This document shows positions 59,805 through 64,000 of a stretch of DNA of 64,000 bases, in pieces; the first letter of the stretch is position 1, and each line of letters opens with the position of its first letter. Location: assembly GCA_947627425.1 (NCBI GenBank), contig CANQVZ010000001.1:1-64000 (forward strand), given 5' to 3'. A model generated the notes under the pieces. That model saw nothing but the letters and a program-made list of their open reading frames with translations, was not told where the DNA came from and ran no database searches. The stretch comes from an uncultured Clostridia bacterium (lineage in GTDB: Bacteria; Bacillota; Clostridia; Lachnospirales; CAG-274). The translations under genes were made by a program, and so were the position numbers.

Positions 59805-60937
59805 TCTATTTTGACAATGCCTCGACTACCCGTATGTCGGACGAGGTATTTGAATATATGTGCTCATTTATAAAGAAAAATTATGCCAATCCTTCGTCCT
59901 TACATTCCTTCGGCTTTGAGGCTGAAAAGGAGCTTGATAAGGCAAGAAAGGCGGTCGCTGCCGTCATAGGCGCGGATGCCGATGAAATATATTTCACAAG
60001 CGGAGGAACGGAGGCAAACAATACAGCTGTTCTGGGCGTGGCTTCGGCTTACGGCAGGCTTGGCAGGAGGGTCATAACGAGCAGTATAGAGCACCCCTCC
60101 GTTGCGGACAGCTTTAAGGAGCTTGAAAAAAGAGGCTTTGAGGTCATCACTCTGAATGTTGACGGCAAGGGTTATATAGATATTGACGAGCTTTCACGCG
60201 CTGTCAACGAGGATACCATACTTGTGAGCATAATGTGTGTGAACAATGAATTCGGTACCGTTCAGGATATAGAAAAAATATACTCCGTTATAAAGGAAAA
60301 AAATAAGAACTGCATTTTCCATACGGACTGCGTTCAGGCATTCTGCAAGCACGACATAAGCTGTAAAAATGCCGATATTATCACAATGAGCGCACACAAG
60401 ATAAACGCCTCAAAGGGCGTGGGAGCTATGTATATCAAAAGGGGCGTGAGAGTGAACAATCTGCACTTCGGCGGAGGTCAGGAAAGGGGCTTTCGCCCCG
60501 GCACGGAAAATACCTATGCCATAGCCTCAATGGGAAGGGCGGCGGAGCTTGCGCTTGAAAACATGGCGGATAATTTCAAGCGTGTAGGCGAGGTCAGAAA
60601 AACGCTGCTGCGCATAACGGATGAGCTTGACAATGTTTATGTGAACGGAGATGTTGAAAACGGCAGTCCTTACATACTCAATTTAAGCTTTGAGGATGTC
60701 AAGGGCGAGGTGCTTCTGCACGCTCTCGAAAGCGAGGGCATATATGCCGCTACGGGCGCAGCCTGTTCTTCGAGAACAAAGGAAAAGAAAAAGATTGTAG
60801 ACCGCCTCAATGACGGCAGGGGCAAAAGCGCCGTGCGTTTCAGCTTTTCTGCCGAGAACTCGGTCGAGGAGGCGGAAATGACAGTCGAATGTCTTAAAAG
60901 GCTTGTGCCAAAGCTTAGGCGTTTTGTGCCAAGATGA
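59801..60937 (+). CDS. Cysteine desulfurase, probably ThiI partner (NifZ-like)
   Basis: This 378-aa class V aminotransferase has YFDNASTTRMSDEV, the PLP Lys in MSAHKINASKGVGAMYIKRG and the catalytic Cys in ATGAACSSRTKE. Its length and its place immediately before thiI fit NifZ of Bacillus, which supplies sulfur to ThiI for 4-thiouridine. An IscS-type role in Fe-S assembly is also possible, but no iscU/sufU gene is near. It begins within the end of rsmE (GTG start, 4-nt overlap). Confidence 0.94.
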   Translation: MIYFDNASTTRMSDEVFEYMCSFIKKNYANPSSLHSFGFEAEKELDKARKAVAAVIGADADEIYFTSGGTEANNTAVLGVASAYGRLGRRVITSSIEHPSVADSFKELEKRGFEVITLNVDGKGYIDIDELSRAVNEDTILVSIMCVNNEFGTVQDIEKIYSVIKEKNKNCIFHTDCVQAFCKHDISCKNADIITMSAHKINASKGVGAMYIKRGVRVNNLHFGGGQERGFRPGTENTYAIASMGRAAELALENMADNFKRVGEVRKTLLRITDELDNVYVNGDVENGSPYILNLSFEDVKGEVLLHALESEGIYAATGAACSSRTKEKKKIVDRLNDGRGKSAVRFSFSAENSVEEAEMTVECLKRLVPKLRRFVPR

Positions 60938-60956
60938 TGTTAATATGGGAGAGAAT

Positions 60957-62129
60957 ATGAGAAATATACTTTTGGTGAAATACGGCGAAATTGCCACAAG
61001 GGGCAAAAACCGTTATTTAATAGAAAACAGACTTATTTGGACAATTATAAAAAGGCTTGAGCTATACGAGGGCTACAGGGTGTATAAGGAGCAGGGACGG
61101 CTTTTGATAGTCAATGAAAAAAAGGACTTTGACTATGAAACGGTCATACCCATTGTGCTCAATGTACTCGGCGTTACGGCGGTATGTCCCGGCATAGAGA
61201 TAACCGACCAGAGCATAGAGAGCCTTAGAGAGCACGCTCTCATACATTTCAAGGAGCACTATCCCGATGGCGGAGTTTCCTTCAAGGTCATCACAAAGCG
61301 CGCCGACAAGAGATATCCCCTCACGGGCAACGAGGTCAGCGCAGATGTGGGAGGCTATGTTCTCCACAATATACCAAACCTCACCGTGGATGTGCACAAT
61401 CCCGATGTTAAGCTTATGGTGGAGCTTCGCAATAATGCTTACATATACAGCCGTGTCATAATGGGACAGGGCGGTCTGCCCTACGGCACGAGCGGCAAGG
61501 CTACCGTGCTCATGTCGGGCGGTATAGACAGTCCCGTTGCGGCTTATCTTGTGGCAAAGAGGGGCGTAGAGATAGAAGCCTGCTATTTTGATTCTCCGCC
61601 CTATACCTCCGAGAGAGCCAAGCAGAAGGTCATCGATCTTGCTTCAAGGCTTGCGGATTTCACGGGCGGTATAAGGCTTCACATAGTGCCCTTTACGGAG
61701 GTACAGCTCAGGATATACGAGAGCACCCCTCCCGAAAAAATGACTATACTTTTAAAAAGGGCTATGCTCAAAACAGCGGAAAAAATTGCAGGCTCTAACG
61801 GCTCTGTGGCTCTTGTTACGGGCGACAGCATAGCGCAGGTGGCAAGCCAGACAATGGAGGCGATAAACGCCATAGATCCTGCGGCAGGCTTGCCCGTTTT
61901 AAGACCGCTCTGCGCCATGGATAAGCAGGAGATAATAGATATTGCGCTTAAAATAGGTACATACGACATTTCCGTAAGACCCTATGAGGACTGCTGTACG
62001 GTATTTGTGGCAAAGCATCCCGAAACAAAGCCCAAGAGGTCTATAATAGAGTCCATAGAGAGCAAAATAAGCGACCTTGACAGCCTTATAGACGAGGCTG
62101 TGCAAAATACGGAAATTATGGAGCTTTAA
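60957..62129 (+). CDS. thiI: tRNA 4-thiouridine synthase ThiI
   Basis: I start this at the ATG at 60957 (GGGAGAG upstream). The protein of about 390 aa has an N-terminal NFLD/THUMP region, a PP-loop (VLMSGGIDSPVAAYLVAKRG, ~180) and a C-terminal part with SIAQVASQTMEAINAI. The rhodanese domain of the E. coli protein is absent, as in Bacillus, where the desulfurase passes sulfur directly. It makes s4U8 in tRNA and may take part in thiazole synthesis. It lies 19 nt after the desulfurase. Confidence 0.96.
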   Translation: MRNILLVKYGEIATRGKNRYLIENRLIWTIIKRLELYEGYRVYKEQGRLLIVNEKKDFDYETVIPIVLNVLGVTAVCPGIEITDQSIESLREHALIHFKEHYPDGGVSFKVITKRADKRYPLTGNEVSADVGGYVLHNIPNLTVDVHNPDVKLMVELRNNAYIYSRVIMGQGGLPYGTSGKATVLMSGGIDSPVAAYLVAKRGVEIEACYFDSPPYTSERAKQKVIDLASRLADFTGGIRLHIVPFTEVQLRIYESTPPEKMTILLKRAMLKTAEKIAGSNGSVALVTGDSIAQVASQTMEAINAIDPAAGLPVLRPLCAMDKQEIIDIALKIGTYDISVRPYEDCCTVFVAKHPETKPKRSIIESIESKISDLDSLIDEAVQNTEIMEL

Positions 62130-62168
62130 CAACATATAATTTATAAATATTTAAGGAGGTAATAAAAT

Positions 62169-62792
62169 ATGAGAGTTTTATTGTTCAACGGAAGTCCCAA
62201 GCCGAGAGGCTGTACATTTACGGTGCTGGGAGAGATAGCGTCCGCGCTCAACGAGGCGGGCATAGACACGGAGTTCATACAGGTAGGCGGCAAGGTCATG
62301 GGCGGCTGCCGAGGCTGCGGCTTTTGCAGCGCCACAAAGAGATGTACCATCAACAGCGATGTTTTAAACGAGGTATTGGACAAGGTGAGAAAAGCCGACG
62401 GCTATGTTTTCGGTTCTCCCGTACACTATGCGGGCGCCAGCGGCGACATAATATCCTTTATGGACAGACTTTTCTATTCGTCATCGGCGTCAATGGCTTA
62501 TAAGCCCGCCTGCGCGGTATTCACCTGTAGACGAGGCGGAGCAACGGCGTCCTTCGATCAGCTCATAAAGTATTTTACAATAAACAATATGCCCGTTGTT
62601 TCCTCGAATTATTGGAACATGGCTCACGGCAACATACCGGAGGAGATAGTTCAGGACAAGGAGGGACTGCAAATAATGCGCGGGCTGGGCAGAAATATGG
62701 CTTGGCTTTTAAAGTGCATAGAGGCGGGCAAGGCAAACGGTATACCCGTACCCACGCCCGAGCCTAAGGAGTATACAAATTTCATAAGATAA
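62169..62792 (+). CDS. Iron-sulfur flavoprotein-like (NADPH-dependent FMN reductase family)
   Basis: This 207-aa flavodoxin-like protein has LFNGSPKPRGCTFTVL (FMN phosphate loop) and the compact Cys motif C-x2-C-x2-C-x5-C (GGCRGCGFCSATKRC), as in methanogen iron-sulfur flavoproteins, which hold a [4Fe-4S] cluster and FMN. FGSPVHYAGASGDI and RRGGATASFDQL complete the fold. It probably transfers electrons or reduces oxidants in anaerobes. The RBS is AAGGAGG. It has its own small gap from thiI. Confidence 0.88.
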   Translation: MRVLLFNGSPKPRGCTFTVLGEIASALNEAGIDTEFIQVGGKVMGGCRGCGFCSATKRCTINSDVLNEVLDKVRKADGYVFGSPVHYAGASGDIISFMDRLFYSSSASMAYKPACAVFTCRRGGATASFDQLIKYFTINNMPVVSSNYWNMAHGNIPEEIVQDKEGLQIMRGLGRNMAWLLKCIEAGKANGIPVPTPEPKEYTNFIR

Positions 62793-62860
62793 ACTGTAAC
62801 ATAACATCTCATCTTTTTATATTATAAGTTAAGATAATAAATAGGTGAGGTGTATGACAG

Positions 62861-63103
62861 ATGTGCAAAACAATGGTTCTGTCTGAGCTTACCGAGGGTA
62901 GCTCAGGCAGAATTTTTAAAATAATGACCTGTCCGCTTAAGGCAAGACTTACGGAGCTGGGCTTTACGCACGGCACAAGGATAGCGGTGCTTCATGACAA
63001 TATAGGCAGGAGCCTGAGCGCTTATTATGTAAGGGGCGCCGTTATAGCTCTCAGAAAAGAAGACAGCTGTAATATACTCGTCATGGAGGATAACTATGTA
63101 TGA
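62861..63103 (+). CDS. feoA: FeoA family protein
   Basis: This 80-aa SH3-like protein has the FeoA order: LSELTEGSSGRIFKI, LKARLTELGFTHGTRIAVLH and YYVRGAVIALRKEDSCNI. FeoA assists ferrous iron uptake by FeoB. It overlaps feoB by 8 nt, so the two are coupled. Confidence 0.95.
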   Translation: MCKTMVLSELTEGSSGRIFKIMTCPLKARLTELGFTHGTRIAVLHDNIGRSLSAYYVRGAVIALRKEDSCNILVMEDNYV

Positions 63104-64000
63104 TAAGACAGTCCTCCTTGTAGGAAACCCAAACACGGGCAAGAGCACCATATTCAACGCTCTCACGGGCAGTCATCAGCACACGGGCAACTGGTCGGGC
63201 AAGACTGTGGGCAACGCCTCGGGCATAATGAAGTACAGGGGCGAGGTATACAGGATAATAGATTTGCCCGGCATATATTCCACCGAGCCGGTATCGGAGG
63301 ATGAACGGCAGGCTATAGAGTGCATACGCTCCGATATAGCGGATATAGTCGTCATAGTGCTGGATGCCACCTGTCTTGAAAGAAATCTCATTCTTGCTCT
63401 TGAAATATCAAAGCTTTCGTGCAATGTCATAGTCTGCGTCAATCTTATGGACGAGGCAAGGAAAAAGGGTATCATAGTCAATATCGACAAATTAAGCGAC
63501 CTTCTGGGACTTCCCGTCGTTTCCGCAGCCGCAGGCAGGGGAAAGGGAATAGACAGCCTCAAAAGGAGCATACACAGCCACAGAGGAGAAAGGGTAAGCT
63601 GTAATTGCAGCGTGGAGCATATATATGAAAGCTGTGTTGAAAACAACTGCAATATATTCGACAACAGGGACAGGAGGATAGACAGCATACTTACGAGCCG
63701 TCTCTGGGGCATACCCGTTATGCTTGCGCTTTTGTTCGCGCTTTTGTGGCTCACCATAGCGGGTACGAATTATCCCTCGGCGTATCTCAGCTCTGTTTTC
63801 AGTCATATAGAAGATAAGCTCATGTTTATTTTTGCCGACAGCGGTTTTGTTGTGAGGGGAGTGCTCATAGAGGGCGTTTTCAGGACTCTTTGTTGGGTGG
63901 TCGCCGTCATGCTCCCGCCTATGGCAATATTTTTTCCTCTTTTCACATTTTTGGAGGATCTGGGCTACCTGCCCCGCCTTGCCTTCAATGCGGATAAGCT
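63096..64000 (+). CDS. feoB: Ferrous iron transporter FeoB (3' end missing)
   Basis: The frame is open from the ATG at 63096 to the right edge, ~301 codons. A G-domain is visible: G1 GNPNTGKST (~9-17), the G2 Thr in SGKTVGNASG, G3 DLPGIYS, G4 NLMDEARKKG, and a G5-like VVSAAAGRGKGI. After a Cys-rich linker (SCNCSVEHIYESCVENNCN) come the first membrane helices (PVMLALLFALLWLTIAG; LCWVVAVMLPPMAIFFPLFTF). This imports Fe2+. The remaining permease domain is outside the window. Confidence 0.96.
   Translation, partial: MYDKTVLLVGNPNTGKSTIFNALTGSHQHTGNWSGKTVGNASGIMKYRGEVYRIIDLPGIYSTEPVSEDERQAIECIRSDIADIVVIVLDATCLERNLILALEISKLSCNVIVCVNLMDEARKKGIIVNIDKLSDLLGLPVVSAAAGRGKGIDSLKRSIHSHRGERVSCNCSVEHIYESCVENNCNIFDNRDRRIDSILTSRLWGIPVMLALLFALLWLTIAGTNYPSAYLSSVFSHIEDKLMFIFADSGFVVRGVLIEGVFRTLCWVVAVMLPPMAIFFPLFTFLEDLGYLPRLAFNADK

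Noticed and set aside
62793-62860. Fur- or DtxR-type box before feoA
   Set aside because: The AT-rich sequence has no convincing dyad of either type.

Overview
The window looks like chromosomal DNA from an anaerobic, low-to-mid-GC, Gram-positive Clostridia-type bacterium. The evidence is a Rex redox repressor, a T-box leader on a branched-chain amino acid operon, RecU, S-layer homology (SLH) proteins, dockerin-type calcium repeats, FeoAB, a citramalate route to isoleucine, Ni-pincer cofactor genes, and sigma-A promoters with 17-bp spacers. ATA is, by eye, the commonest isoleucine codon even in housekeeping genes. No rRNA, tRNA, CRISPR array, phage or transposase gene was seen.

Layout. (1) 1-5 kb: the 3' end of a BIG2/SLH surface protein, a ~317-bp palindrome-rich repeat, an ABC-F ATPase (minus strand), rex, and a DinJ/YafQ-type toxin-antitoxin pair with a dyad-rich promoter. 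(2) 5-10.8 kb: surface polysaccharide genes (Wzy/ligase-like membrane protein, membrane-bound NDP-sugar 4,6-dehydratase, phosphoglycosyl transferase, short epimerase) plus a YaiI/YqxD protein. (3) 10.8-17.2 kb: two half-length TauE/SafE genes and a giant secreted protein with a CxxC-rich repeat region and a C-terminal dockerin. (4) 17.2-29.9 kb: an Ile-type T-box and the operon ilvN-ilvC-cimA-leuC-leuD-leuB-[SLH protein]-ilvD-[small secreted protein]-ilvB. No leuA is present, so in this context CimA, LeuCD and LeuB can make 2-oxobutyrate, and IlvBN, IlvC and IlvD carry on to valine and isoleucine precursors. (5) 30-34.4 kb: an unrecognised 244-aa protein behind a dyad, then a minus-strand module of VTC-domain protein, DUF4956 membrane protein and Cthe_2159-like lipoprotein.

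(6) 34.4-41.9 kb: pyruvate kinase, the second repeat copy in opposite orientation, an exported flavodoxin fused to copper-amine-oxidase-N-like domains, an orphan MerR-type promoter, two small membrane proteins, larB, larC and a ferredoxin-tailed aldo/keto reductase. (7) 42-48.8 kb: minus-strand ybaB-recR-thyX, then plus-strand queG-recU-[unknown]-DUF1189-dnaX. (8) 48.8-58 kb: a LysM/G5 membrane protein, a 2073-aa secreted M60-family metallopeptidase, a translationally coupled 49-aa peptide not found by length-limited ORF calling, and a secreted transglutaminase-like protein. (9) 58-64 kb: prmA-rsmE-cysteine desulfurase-thiI, an iron-sulfur flavoprotein-like gene, and feoA-feoB running off the right edge.

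The most interesting items are the VTC/DUF4956/beta-helix lipoprotein module, the exported flavodoxin beside an orphan MerR-type promoter, the 49-aa peptide coupled to the M60 protease, and the two inverted repeat copies bracketing ~35 kb. All functions are read from motifs and context; no database search or folding program was run.
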